Source: Mastigias papua (Eukaryota; Cnidaria; Scyphozoa; Rhizostomeae; Mastigiidae). From it: a DNA stretch of 64,000 bases. How positions within the stretch are numbered: position 1 is the first letter of the stretch; every line of letters starts with the position of its first letter. This document shows positions 52,926 through 64,000 of this stretch, one piece after another. The position numbers were made by a program, and so were the translations under genes. The stretch lies in the NCBI GenBank assembly GCA_964019165.1, contig OZ025276.1, positions 12,139,028-12,203,027 of the forward strand. Reading direction: 5' to 3'. A model generated the notes under the pieces. It was not told where the DNA came from. It ran no database searches and saw only the letters and a list, made by a program, of their open reading frames with translations.

Positions 52926-53103
52926 CAGTGGTGGGATTCAGCCGGTTCGCACCGGTTCGCGCGAACCGGTTCCTAGACAGTCACACTGTTTGCGAACCGG
53001 TTACTAAATCTTGGAAAACGTGACACTTTGATAAAAAAAATTTACAATGCACCCCACACGTTAAGATAGAACCTGTTCCTAAAATATTTGAATCCCACCA
53101 CTG
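52926..53103. mobile_element. hAT-type MITE with perfect 8-bp target-site duplication
   Basis: The 178-bp element begins CAGTGGTGGGATTCA and ends with its exact inverse TGAATCCCACCACTG. Both sides carry CGTGTAAT (52918-52925 and 53104-53111), a perfect 8-bp duplication as made by hAT transposases. Inside, 52951-52970 is a perfect 20-bp palindrome (ACCGGTTCGCGCGAACCGGT) and CGAACCGGTT recurs nearby. It has no coding capacity, so it was mobilised in trans. Confidence 0.93.
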
Positions 53104-53167
53104 CGTGTAATGCTGCAGAGTCATGAAGCGTGTTTACCAACAAATTCTTGCAAGGCGTTGCTAAACG

Positions 53168-53357
53168 TTCTACATTGGCACCACTGTAGTCCAATGGCAT
53201 AGGATAGGCTATGATATCAACATACTATCCACCGTAATTGATATATAGGAAGACAGTTTTCATTCTACATTGGCACCACTGTAGTCCAATGGCATAGGAT
53301 AGGCTATGATATCAACATACTATCCACCGTAATTGATATATAGGAAGACAGTTTTCA
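53168..53357. repeat. tandem duplication, 2 x 95 bp
   Basis: The unit at 53168-53262 is followed directly by an apparently identical copy at 53263-53357 (landmarks TACATTGGCACCACTG and CACCGTAATTGATATATAGG in each). Identity suggests a recent duplication. Confidence 0.9.
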
Positions 53358-55497
53358 TCAATGTTGCAACATTTGTTACTGAGAACATTGTATAAATCAA
53401 GACACATTCAATAAACGATCGAGTTTCGTCCAGAAGAGATATCTATCCATTGTAGCAAGCTGCAAAAGCTTATGATTGAAATACTGTATATGAATGAACC
53501 AATTACATTAACCCTCCTATCTTGTCACAGTTTTTTACCAGCCATCATATTCAAAATGATTAATTGAAGATGTCTTTTTTTGTCATCGTCCTGGCCATAC
53601 AACCCATTCGTTCACATCTCAGTTCTGCAACAACACAAAGGATTCCCTCTTTTAAGGAAAATTTCCTAGACCACCCCATACAATAATGACAAGTTTTGGT
53701 GACGTCCTACACGAAGTTACTTGGTTCCCACACCTTGTGACTCTCCAGGATTGCAGACATAATTTCCAGCTGTTTGACGTTACCTTAAAAGTGCAATCTA
53801 TAGACCATAATAAAGAGTGATGGTCAAACCCAATAGAATCTTCAGGAGTTCAATATCATCAAATGTGAACCCCACATACTTAAATTTTCAGGTCCACACT
53901 CTTGTTTTACAAGATCAGAAAGTCTGATCAAGACTACACTAAAATAAGCACTATCGTAGAGTATGGCAGAACTCGACGAGATCTCATGAGTCTACGAGAT
54001 TATTCGAGTGCACTTACAGCCTTCAGATTACTTCTGCATGCATCATTTTCTTATCATTATCATTTTTCTATTTTATCAATCTTTTTGGCATTCTAGCATG
54101 CAACATCTATATTTTCACGTATAGCCGCTATTGACATAACTTTTCCTTGCGCACCTGCAGTCCCCCACTGCATTCTACGTCCTTCCCGCCAAAGATCTTT
54201 GGCGTGAAGAGACCGTCGCCAATACACAGCTCGCTTAATTTCGATGTATATTCTCTATACTTTGCCCTGTGGCACAAATTCCTGTAAATATTTTACCGCA
54301 AAGTATACAAATTTGAAGCGATTCTTGTTGTATCTAGAATGTCTGGCGTAAATCTTTGGGAAAGACAAATTATTAAGTAGAGAGTAGCCTGCAGCTGACA
54401 TTGGCATACGCATTAAACTGGAATCATGAAATAAAACTATGAGGAGATATACCTACCTGGTTTAAAGTGGTAGCTCAAGCAAACAAAGAAATAAAACATC
54501 TTCAAGTAAAGTTTGTTACCCGAGTGGACTACCTTTTCATTGGGAATGAATGGATTTCACCAAACATCTTTCAGTTTTGCTATTTCCTAGCTACCAATAC
54601 TGCTTATTGCAGCAAACAAGAATCCAGCAGATGCATACACATTAATTGAACAACTGAAAAAAGTTCCTTCATTGAGAGGTATAAGATTACAGATTGCAAA
54701 GTAGGTGCTCTGATAGGTCCTACTTCACACTTAAGGTGTCATTTTATTATGTGGAGAAACTACCAGCTGCATCTCATGAAGCAAATTTCCACACCACAGA
54801 CACCTCCAAAACTGTTCAAGAACAGTAGAATATTTCCACAGACCGTGACCTACAAAACCATCATTGATGCTTCTGTAAAAAGATTACCTACATGAATTTT
54901 AGCTTCCATAGTTGTGTGTTTGTTGCTTCTTATTTCCTTGCTATTATTTCTTTTATTTCCCTGGTATTGTACGTTCTTTGAGTCCTTTCTTAAACGATGG
55001 GTAAAACCCCTCTAGTTTAAGGTATGTTGAGAGTGCATTGTAGCTCATTACCTCGCTATTTTAAAGCCCTCATTATGCACTTGTTCTTTTCTCTTGAAGT
55101 TTTCAGGTTAAAACCGTTGACTCCTGTAGCATTTGTGTGGTCAATCTTTTCAACATATCAAGAGCTCTTGTATAGTTATCAAATTTATTGTGTACCCATG
55201 GGTGGACTAGCGTAAAATTCACATTCGGTAATCTTGTACTTCTTGATACATTCCATAAGCAACAGAGCTTGGCATAGTTGTATCTTCCAAAGATGAGGTA
55301 GTTTTCTAGCTCATTTTCATACTAGTGTAACTATTCAACAGACGGTGCAATAATAAACAGCGCTTTTATTAACTCCGGGTTAGTTATTTTCTCGCATTTT
55401 CACTTTTCATTTTTCTAAATCCTGTTACAATATGTCAATTACTTTCTGGGAGTACATTGCTATGCAACATAGAGAATCAGAAACTGTTGTGTCACTT

Positions 55498-56044
55498 CCA
55501 TAAATCCTCGAAAAAGCGCCCAGGCATTTATTTACTGTTTATGGGTCAAAAGTGGGCGCTTTTTCGAATGGTGTACTTCGAATGGGGAATTTCTTGGACG
55601 AAAAAGCAATTCAAACAAAAATAAAATGTAAACGATGAATTTCGAACGACACGCTTTTCATGTTATAGGTCAAAGGCAAAAATTTCTTCACGACCACATG
55701 ATATCTATATCTTTCCTCCCCTCTTCGTTCTCGCTACTCGTTCGGACAAGCTTCAGTGATATCACTCTCATCCGCTTTAAGCAGATTGTCCTCTTCTGAC
55801 TTCATCTACTCAAATTTATCTTTCAGCATTCCTGTTCTTGCAAGACTAAAGCTTACTTCTCAGAAACTCTCTTTGACAAAATTTCGAAAGTGCCCCCTTT
55901 TCTTAAGGCGGAGATGCTGGGCGCATATTTTAGGTGATGGGCACTCATTCGAGGGGGTGCTTACTTTCCAATTTGCCTCATGGGTGGGGTCCAATTCAAA
56001 CGGGGCGCTTATTCGAGGGGGCACTCTTCAAGGATTTTCGGTAT
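55498..56044. mobile_element. candidate TIR element with CGAAAAAGCGCC / GGGGCGCTTATTCGAGG ends
   Basis: The left end has AAATCCTCGAAAAAGCGCCC; the right end has GGGGCGCTTATTCGAGGGGG and then CAAGGATTTTCGGTATG, an imperfect inverse. Internal TCATTCGAGGGGGTGCT blocks repeat the same theme. It looks related to 47066-47528. No transposase frame is seen. Confidence 0.5.
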
Positions 56045-57010
56045 GCATATTGTTATGTGCACATTGCGATCCATTACACTTTCCGAAAAAAGCGAATAAC
56101 AATCTTCTGTACAGTTTTGGAGCGACGAAATCTAAGAATTCCATACTTTTGGACCTCTTTTGACCATATTTTACTTGCAAGTGTTCAACGATAAGACAGG
56201 ACTGGAATCCAGATAGCACACTACTGCAGATTTCAACGGAAACCGGCCTTAGAACGGCTTGTTACAGGGATTACACAGAGTTTATGCGAATTTTGCTTCT
56301 TAATTCTTGACTGTTTGCAGTGATGCAGTTGTCGAAATTGAAAAGTTCCTTACATTTTTTAGGCTTGTGTATGTAGATTCCTTACAAAGCGGTTCCTCTT
56401 AAAAAACGAGTAATGCAAGTAAGTCAAGTTGTGGCAAATAAAAGCTAAGTCTCGTACACTCACCTTTGTTTGAAAGCGCAGTAGCAGTAGTGCCAAACTG
56501 TGGCAAAAAATTGAAAGGGCAGGTCCGTGCAAAGTTATGACATTCGCAGTACGTGGCTTTTTTTATATTGTTGCACCAGCAGTTTTAGTCCTCCTTTTTA
56601 TCGCTAACTTTGATAACGTTTAGTTAAAGAATAAGTGCCGCATGTGAAGAAAAACCATTGATTCTGCTGGGGTCATTTGGTAGCAGTGTCCTGAAGTGGA
56701 ATCTTGTCCAAGGGCCAGCACGTACTTCGGGAGATCTGTATATGTTGTTGAATGCGTTGCTAGGTAAGCCACTACTATCACTTTATCACACCTGGCCTAA
56801 ATCAAACTGGGTTTCATTGTTAATATGGAAATGTTCTTATCACCTGCAGAAAAGATCTTTTTCTGAACGACCTATCAGTAATGTTAAAATGAGATGGGTA
56901 AAATTACCGGCGTCCAAGGTAAATTCATCTCATTCTGAACAATTTGTGAAACAAAGAGTAAATTATGTCAGTTTTCAATAGAGGCGTTGTTGATTATTTA
57001 TGGATCAAAT

Positions 57011-57075
57011 CATCTGTGTGTATAGTGCGCAAGTTCTCGAACTGATGAAGGTTTGCGCCGAAACGTTATAAATGC
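57011..57075 (+). other. hammerhead-ribozyme-like core words (CTGATGA...GAAAC)
   Basis: ACTGATGAAGGTTTGCGCC is followed by GAAACGTTATAAATGC. CTGATGA and GAAAC at this distance are the conserved core of hammerhead ribozymes, which accompany Penelope-like retroelements. Stem II is weak and I could not pair stem I, so at most this is a decayed or retroelement-end relic. Confidence 0.25.
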
Positions 57076-57146
57076 TGGAGATTTTTCTTGAGTCTCTATG
57101 TATTACTTTTAAAATTTCTTAGCGATTGTAACTGCTTGAGCATATA

Positions 57147-57300
<154 letters not shown>

Positions 57301-57659
57301 CATATTGTCATTTTGGATGTTACGAAACTACCCCCTGCTTACTAGTCTTCCTTTTTCTTAGGCAGCACACCCATTGGGGCTGCTTTCCCGTTATTAAACC
57401 AACAGATTTGTATTCAGGAATAATGCTAAGTATTATTAACAATAATATATTCCATACAAAATATGAATTTCATTAAACAGTGAATGGTCCAATTAAATCA
57501 AAACTTAACGTTGTAGAATCAAATTCCAGCATACTAAAACGAGGAATCACCAATCACTATATCAATCGCAATCAAATAAAACCGACAGCATTAAAATTTG
57601 AAACGGCGATGTAATACAAGACAATTTCAGATGCTACTTTGCAGGGTATTTTCAAAAGG

Positions 57660-58003
57660 TACGTGTTTTTTATAAAAGAAACAAACTCCCTTCAGCCTGG
57701 ATGTTTCTTAATATTTTGTCAAATCCAGCCTCAAATGTTTCTTAAGTGTTTCTTAAAATTCTTGAAGTTTCCTAAAGCAACAAAGCAAATATGAGACGAG
57801 AAATAGAAGGTTTAGTCAAAACCATTTGAGAAACGGATGTTGTTCGTATTTTGTTTCCAATTCAAAAAAAATTTTCTCGCAAAAACAAATTTTTCAAGTT
57901 TACTTTCGAAACTCAGCCGGCCTGTGTTTCTTAATTGATTCTTAGTTTTGTCTGATCTGAGCCTCATGTTTCCTATTTGCTTGTTTCTTATAAAAAACGT
58001 GTA
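57660..58003. mobile_element. MITE of the CACG/TATAAGAAAC family, copy 4
   Basis: The left end TACGTGTTTTTTATAAAAGA and the right end TTTCTTATAAAAAACGTGTA are inverted relatives. At 344 bp it matches the length of copy 2. It again has TTTCTTAA words and GCCTCA blocks inside. Confidence 0.68.
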
Positions 58004-58407
58004 TTTTCAAATAATCGTTGCGAACAACTCAATCCTTACTCTAGAATTGATGTGCACAATTAGCGGCCCATTAAGAAACTTCGTGCACCCCGTTGTGTTT
58101 GGTAGAAAACTCTATCTCCCAACTATACGAACATAGCACCTGGATACTGAACTGAATCGCACTTGTGTACTAGAAAGGGTTTCCTAGCTAGATGCAAAGA
58201 TCGATGTTAAAAGCTCTCTCTACCCACTGAACAAGACTACCTGAGGATTGCCTAGAAGCAGCAACTATGTTACACAACAGACTTACGTCTGGTTCTTGCT
58301 AGTTCTGTATGGTTCACTGCAACAGTCATCAGAGTCCAGAAAAAGTCACGGCTGCACGGCTCTGAGACGTAGGAAGATTTTGCTTTCTATGTCGTATTTG
58401 AGGAGGG

Positions 58408-58413
58408 TTTATT
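58408..58413 (-). terminator. possible poly(A) signal of the CRYL1 gene
   Basis: AATAAA on the minus strand about 350 bases past the CRYL1 stop codon. It is the nearest one I noticed; the assignment is weak. Confidence 0.3.
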
Positions 58414-58766
58414 AACTTGTATCAACAATCCAATCCCAGCTAGTTTTAATTGTATTAAAAGAATAAGGTTGATGATAGAGAGTTAAGAGCTGGAGGAAGG
58501 TTGGGTATTTCTCTGGACTCTGACAATCATCAAGCGCATTCAAGTGTTGAGCCCATTAAAACGTTAAACAGTCAAAGATAGGTATCACAAGATGCTATAC
58601 ACTATGTACTGAATGCTAAATAGAAAAAGGTGTGAAGAATATGAAATTATATAGAATATCAGATTCGATTTATGTCTATCACGAAGATTACTTACACGAC
58701 ATTAGTACAAATATTCTTAATGATTTCAAACTGTTGAATTGTGACGAGATTAACTTTTTCTGCATA

Positions 58767-61700
58767 TTACTTATAGGGATGTTCCAGTTTGAAAAGCTCA
58801 CCGAGTTTTGTATCTCTCCATAGTCTTCTATCCTCCAATTTGTCGACAGGGACGATGTTGCACATCGCTTCGTGTATCTTCTCCGCTGTCTTTCCAGACA
58901 TTGTCCTGGCGTTGCCTTCTTTACAGATCTTCTCAATATTAGATCCGTACCTTTCACAGTAGTCTTTAACACCTGTAAGACAAAGACAAAAAAGATGGCA
59001 TGGTCCACACTTCTCTGTAAAAACAAACTGGGGAAACATGTCGATACAACATAACCTACAAATAAAACTACTGCGACGGCCAACAATCATTGGAATACGA
59101 GCAAATGAAATAACTGAATGATCGAACAACTGTGCTAGTCAGTAAATCTTTCTTTACAAGAAACCTAGCTCAGGGCCTGGCTCTACAAGTCCCTTGCTCG
59201 AGCCTTTTTATTGGTCATCTTGCAGTACTGAAAGTTCTCTAATGGCTCTTTAATTTCAAACGAACATTTAGCTAGTACCTTGAATATGGTACAGACAGAA
59301 GCAAGAAAAACATTAGGAGTGCCAAGGCAGGACACTAAAGTTTCAACGGATACTTCTATGAAATTCTGCTGCATAGATAGCACAATATTCACCTGACACG
59401 CTTCCTAATTCGCGATTGTTTGCAGTAATAAAAGTAGTCGAAATCGAAAAATCCCTTAAGGATTTTGTCTTTAGTAGTACAAGTCCTTTAAATTTTGTGG
59501 CTTAATGTAGGTTCCTTGTTACAAACAAAAGTGCAACGCCAGGGAAAGGCCCGATAGTTTTATGGCATAGATCTAACAAAGGAACGTAGGGAATTGTTAA
59601 TTGTGATTTCAAGTGAAGAACATTCATATCGAGCAGTGAAGCAAGAAGAAGACAAAGTCTTCAAATATCTTCAAGTTTTGGGAAGGAAAGATGAATCATG
59701 GAGCTGAGTATGGGAATTTGGCATGGTGACTTGCAAAAAGTGAGCATTGGGCAGTTATCTTGTGCATCTGACAAGTCGCTCGTCAGGGTACCATACCAAA
59801 GAAAGACATGAGCATAAATCAACAATATCTTAATTAAGAGTAAAGCACGAAGGAAATCTTCAAGTATGTAAAGTATACCTGAGGCATTGAGATGAATCGT
59901 TTCGAATGGGCCCATGATAGCATATCGCAAGCCGAGGCCTTTGCTGACGGTCAAGTCAACATCTTCTGGTGAGCAAACACCATCCTGCGTTAAAAAACAT
60001 CCCCGAATAGATAGTAAGGCTGTATATAACTAGAAATAGATGTAAGGCTATTTTGTGGGCATATCATGGCCAAAATTTATTACAGCAAGATATGTTCTAA
60101 GCAGAGAACAGAGACGAAGTTAACTTTTGTTTCGTCTAACTCAGCAGACAGTTGCAGCTGCTATTTTAATATGATAACTAAGATGGCTATGAAGCATTCC
60201 AGAGTTTGCACGATGAGGAGACATCTAAATAGAGGAGCTAGGAATGGTGTAATCGAGGGCATGAGCCTAACCCTCAAGAACGGGCACACTAAAACTTTTT
60301 TAAAGAGGATATAGCTTGGAATAATATTTTTCAGATTTAAAAACGGAGGAAGTACTACAGTTCTTGATTTCGCTATTTTCCAGTTTAATTATTATCATAA
60401 GCAGCTCTGCCTGCAAAACTAAAATAAATAGTTTCGTACGTTGCCAAGAGACAGGGTACTTTTATCCTGTTGTGGAAAAGGGCAGGAATCTAGGCTCCTA
60501 TGACTTCCCCATTGATTGGTGCAAGGAACCAAAGCTGAGGTATAAACATACCTCGACAAGTCTCCAGGCTTCCATCAATAAAGCATACTGCAACCTGTTG
60601 AGAATGAAGCCATTTACTTCCTTTTTTGCGACCACTGGCGACTGGCCGATTTCAAACATTAATTTCTTTGTCTTCTCTATGACATCGGCATCGGTCCAAG
60701 GCGAGGGGACCAATTCGACAAGAGGCACAAGGTGAGGTGGGTTTACCTAAAAGCACAATGCAATATGATATCACTGAATATATAATCTATATTCTATAAT
60801 GATACTAAAGAGCAAGCATGCAGTTAGGAAATAAGTACAAGTAATCCTGTGCTTCATTTGTCCCCCCTTTCGGTTTTATGTAGTGAACCTAGTTTTTCCT
60901 ATAGTAACAAAAAGTGGAGTATGATGATACTAAACATATCATTAAAGCACACTTGTCAATCAAGACGACATTGAAACAGTGAAAAAAATGCTTCATCCGA
61001 AAATCAAAGATCTGTGGAGGTCGTCCTCAGTTAAAAGTAATATGTAAAGGTGGTTTATTGATAGCACAAACAAGATATGGGATGAATAAATGCCTCAAGA
61101 TAGTTTGGGTAGAAAAGACAGGAAGTGGCTGTGATAATGAATGAATATAAGAAGCTGGAGAGCAATGAGATGGCTATAGAAAGGAGAATAGCAGACAGGA
61201 TGATGAAGAAGAAACTAAAGAATCCTGACAAAGAAAGAAGCTAAAAGAATCAACTTATTAGTAAGATGACACAAAAAAAGTAAAACTGATACAAAATAAT
61301 GGAGTGTGATATTATTTACTGCTATCTTTAGCATAACAGCATTGACATTTTAGACTCCCTACCGGATGAGCAACAATGCAATGAGATCTATTTGGGAGAT
61401 CCTCTGTGAAAAGTGAAGGCATCAGACATGAAGTTGAACTTGCAATTATTGCTCCTTCTTCCGCATGTTTGCTAAGCTCTGCAAACACCTTTTTCTTTAA
61501 TTCCACATTCTCAGGTGTACATTCCTGCAGAATAAATGGGCATACTGACTAATCTTATGTGGCAATTTCTCAAGTTAACTGCATAAAGGATATTGAAAAG
61601 AACAAGCAGCTATTTGTTTACTTGTTGACAGATACCCTAATCACTGCAGACATTGTAACATTTTAGTCTATTTAACAAAAGAGATTTGAAATTTGCATTA

Positions 61701-63799
61701 TATACAGTTTGTTCATTGGTTGCATTGATTGTTTACTTGTTAATGGAAATCTTTTTCATATTCCCACAAAGCTATGAACAGAGATTGACAAATGCAGCCC
61801 ACAAAGGTTACAAAGATCTTAGAAAGAGCATCAATTTCTGAGTGATTATCATACTTTTCAGGTGATGTTGATAAACACAAAGCAGGGGATCTAACAATAT
61901 CCATTTCCACTTGCAAAAAGTACTTCTTCATCATCCAATTTGCTCTTCATCTGCAGTTTTTATGATTCTTATCATGAAAAATTATGTATATATACACTAT
62001 ATATATTTGTTCGCATATTTCACCACAGCTACTCATGGTTTTGCTTGCTCTTTGGTATTATAATCCAAATGAAGCATCTTTGGCTTAGAGTACCTAATAA
62101 GCTTGAAACAGAGAATAGCCTCTTAGAATTTAGGGTGGTGTCAATACATAAAACACACCTAACTCTATCCACTACTAAGGGGTAGTTTCAAACTGAAGGC
62201 CAGGCTGAGATATGATGTAGGGTAATTTTTTGACAATTATGTCCAATGGAATGCAGAAAGCAAAATCTCAGAGGGTTACATTTTTATCTCTTTGCCCAAT
62301 TTATTATCCTGTTTATTATAAAGCCATGGTTAGCTTTCAACTTTTTCAAAGATCAACTGATGGGCTTATTTTAGGAGAGATACTTTTACTGAAAAATCTG
62401 ATATTTGAACCAGTATAATATTAGCTGTAATTGCTGCAGTGATACCTGGATATAAAATGAATTACTCAATGCTTCACTTAGGTTGGATGAGCCAGTTATC
62501 AAACTGAAGACTTCCTCTGAAGTCACTTTTTTGTTCTGCAAGATGCCATCTTCCTCCATCTTTTTCAACTGTGTTTTGCATGTCTCCAAGGCATTTACAA
62601 TCTGTACATGGTTGACATCATACATGGAAACTTGAAATCCAGCTTTAGCAAATAACTAAACATGGTACAGTCAAAATGCAAATTAATCTGTGAATAGGTA
62701 TAAAATTTAAACTATTCTACAACCATGAATGCAAGTCCTAGCAGCCTAATGAACTTTATAAAGTGCAGCCAATCCTTCATCTGTAAACATGTATTTTAAT
62801 GCAGCCAAAAATTTAACCAAATATATGCACACATTATGTGTAATTATTTGTTTTACACTATCCAGTAAAGTCCTTTGATAACTCCTTTCCCTATCACAGG
62901 GCAATTTTGTATATGAGAGGTAATCAGCAATGGGAATATGTGACTAGTGATCAAATATTTCATAGTACTTCTTATCTCAGTCATGAAAACAAGTCACAAA
63001 CTGCTGGTTTGCAATCAACTATCAAAATCTAAAAAAGATATTAATTTACTTCAACTTACTATAGCCCAGCACCTTCCAATTAAGCCACTAAAAAGAGAAA
63101 GCACACTGGTTTGAATATTTTATGCATTAAATAGTCTGAACAATATGATGATTATCCTAATTTACATCCCCACTAAAACTGTCATGATGATATTTACAAT
63201 AACTAGCAATGGAATATTTTCATCTCTCTTTGAAGGCATTTATGTTGAAAAGAATAGCCTATTTTAAAGAACACAGCAGTATTTATATCTAAAAATAGAT
63301 GCACTGCTTCCAAGCAGTCACTTACTGAATGGCATAGGCAGTTGGCTTGCAATTGGCTTTCTATCAGACTTGTCATAAAGTGATTCTGGGCTTCCTGGAC
63401 CATTCTTTGCAAAAATTTCTAGCATGGCATTTAATGAGACTGATTATGGGATATAGTATAGTGTTTGATTTCAACTGTGTACCTCTGTATAACTGCCTGC
63501 ACTATTTCATTAGCTGAAGATGTTGCTAATAAATGTTCCATCATTTTAAAGGTCAATGGTATCAAACATGCCCATTGTAATCCTTGCTTCCCTCTAAGTA
63601 CCCCTCCCTCTCCCTCTCCATGTTGCCCTTTTTCCAAACAATACCTTTCATATTTGAAAATGATCAAGCAATCATTAATAACATCTTCAGCTATCCACAT
63701 CTACAATTTGGATATAATTCCATCCTAGCAGATAATTATTATGATGTACAACTAAAAGCTGACAGACCTCCCAACAACTGAGATTTTCTTTCCTTCCAT
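58767..63799 (-). CDS. CRYL1: lambda-crystallin / L-gulonate 3-dehydrogenase (7 exons)
   Basis: Minus-strand exons 63768-63799, 63060-63087, 62446-62655, 61363-61524, 60552-60746, 59879-59984 and 58767-58972 join in phase to 312 residues (human 319). The first two exons are only 32 and 28 nt but rebuild the Rossmann dinucleotide loop [12 protein letters not shown] (residues 8-19) exactly. Further family marks are SSTSCLMPS, the catalytic His in VAHPVNPP (H143), LVELVP with E155, [11 protein letters not shown] (N194) and [18 protein letters not shown]. The enzyme belongs to the 3-hydroxyacyl-CoA dehydrogenase superfamily and oxidises L-gulonate with NAD+ in the uronate-xylulose pathway in the cytosol. 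The gene is complete in the window; all expected active-site residues are present. Confidence 0.94.
59148..59535. mobile_element. diverged AAGAAACC-type repeat, possible fifth MITE relative
   Basis: It begins TCTTTCTTTACAAGAAACC and ends GGTTCCTTGTTACAAACAAA, with CTCAGGGCC inside, resembling the CACG/TATAAGAAAC family but more decayed. It lies in the last CRYL1 intron. Borders are uncertain. Confidence 0.35.
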
Positions 63800-64000
63800 G
63801 GTTATAAGTTTTAGACTCCAGCTGATAAATCAGGTTCATCCTGCAAAGGGTGCATCAAACTATGTTTTGAATGCTTTACAGACAGAATAGTAGTTTTGAA
63901 AGACAAGGAAATTTCAATCAGAGAAGTGGCAGTGTACATAAAATTGGAAGAGTATCAGCTGTCTGCAAGTAGGGAAGAAGCAACAATGGGGTCTTGACAG
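63800..64000. other. 5' flank of CRYL1
   Basis: Only 200 bases remain upstream of the CRYL1 start codon. They should carry its promoter or 5' UTR. I see no clear core promoter motif. Confidence 0.4.

Noticed and set aside
55756..56163. 135-residue plus-strand frame
   Set aside because: It lies inside and across the end of a TIR element at 55498-56044 and shows no transposase or other motif.
56658..56981. 107-residue plus-strand frame
   Set aside because: No recognisable domain, no splice partners, and it lies in a repeat-rich gene-free region.

Overview
The window reads as nuclear DNA of an animal. It is AT-rich, its genes are split into many small exons with GT-AG introns, and its introns and spacers are full of AT microsatellites and small non-autonomous DNA transposons. 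Five conserved animal-type gene structures and one broken gene copy could be rebuilt exon by exon with agreeing splice phases. The first gene joins a beta-helix (Pmp-like) ectodomain to a multi-pass membrane region. I associate that layout mainly with sponges and other early-branching or marine invertebrates, so a marine invertebrate, most likely a demosponge, is my best guess. No species can be named from the sequence alone.

Layout. 308-7942 (+): 8-exon, about 1223-residue membrane protein with a secreted, glycine-rich beta-helix ectodomain. 9905-24160 (+): 20-exon ubiquitin protease of the USP16/USP45 type, about 1043 residues, with all catalytic boxes. 24161-28864: no gene, but a foldback element, a MITE and a long microsatellite. 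28865-31667 and 32650-35950 (both -): two tandem 3-exon copies of a compact GLD2/TENT2-like nucleotidyltransferase. The downstream copy carries a single in-frame nonsense codon and is probably a pseudogene; the upstream copy is intact (327 residues). 35951-39371: spacer with a MITE and a large AT palindrome. 39372-51684 (-): 16-exon cytochrome b5 reductase 4 (cytochrome b5, CS and reductase domains), about 537 residues. 51685-58766: gene-free, with a hAT-type MITE that keeps a perfect 8-bp target duplication, further TIR elements and a tandem duplication. 58767-63799 (-): complete 7-exon lambda-crystallin/L-gulonate 3-dehydrogenase (CRYL1), 312 residues.

The genes do not form an obvious pathway. 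They are separate housekeeping functions (deubiquitination, RNA tailing, microsomal redox, uronate-xylulose metabolism) beside one lineage-type surface protein. The most unusual content is the surface protein, the nucleotidyltransferase duplication with its fresh stop, and the set of small transposons, including a repeated MITE family with CACG...TTATAAGAAAC termini that occurs at least four times here.
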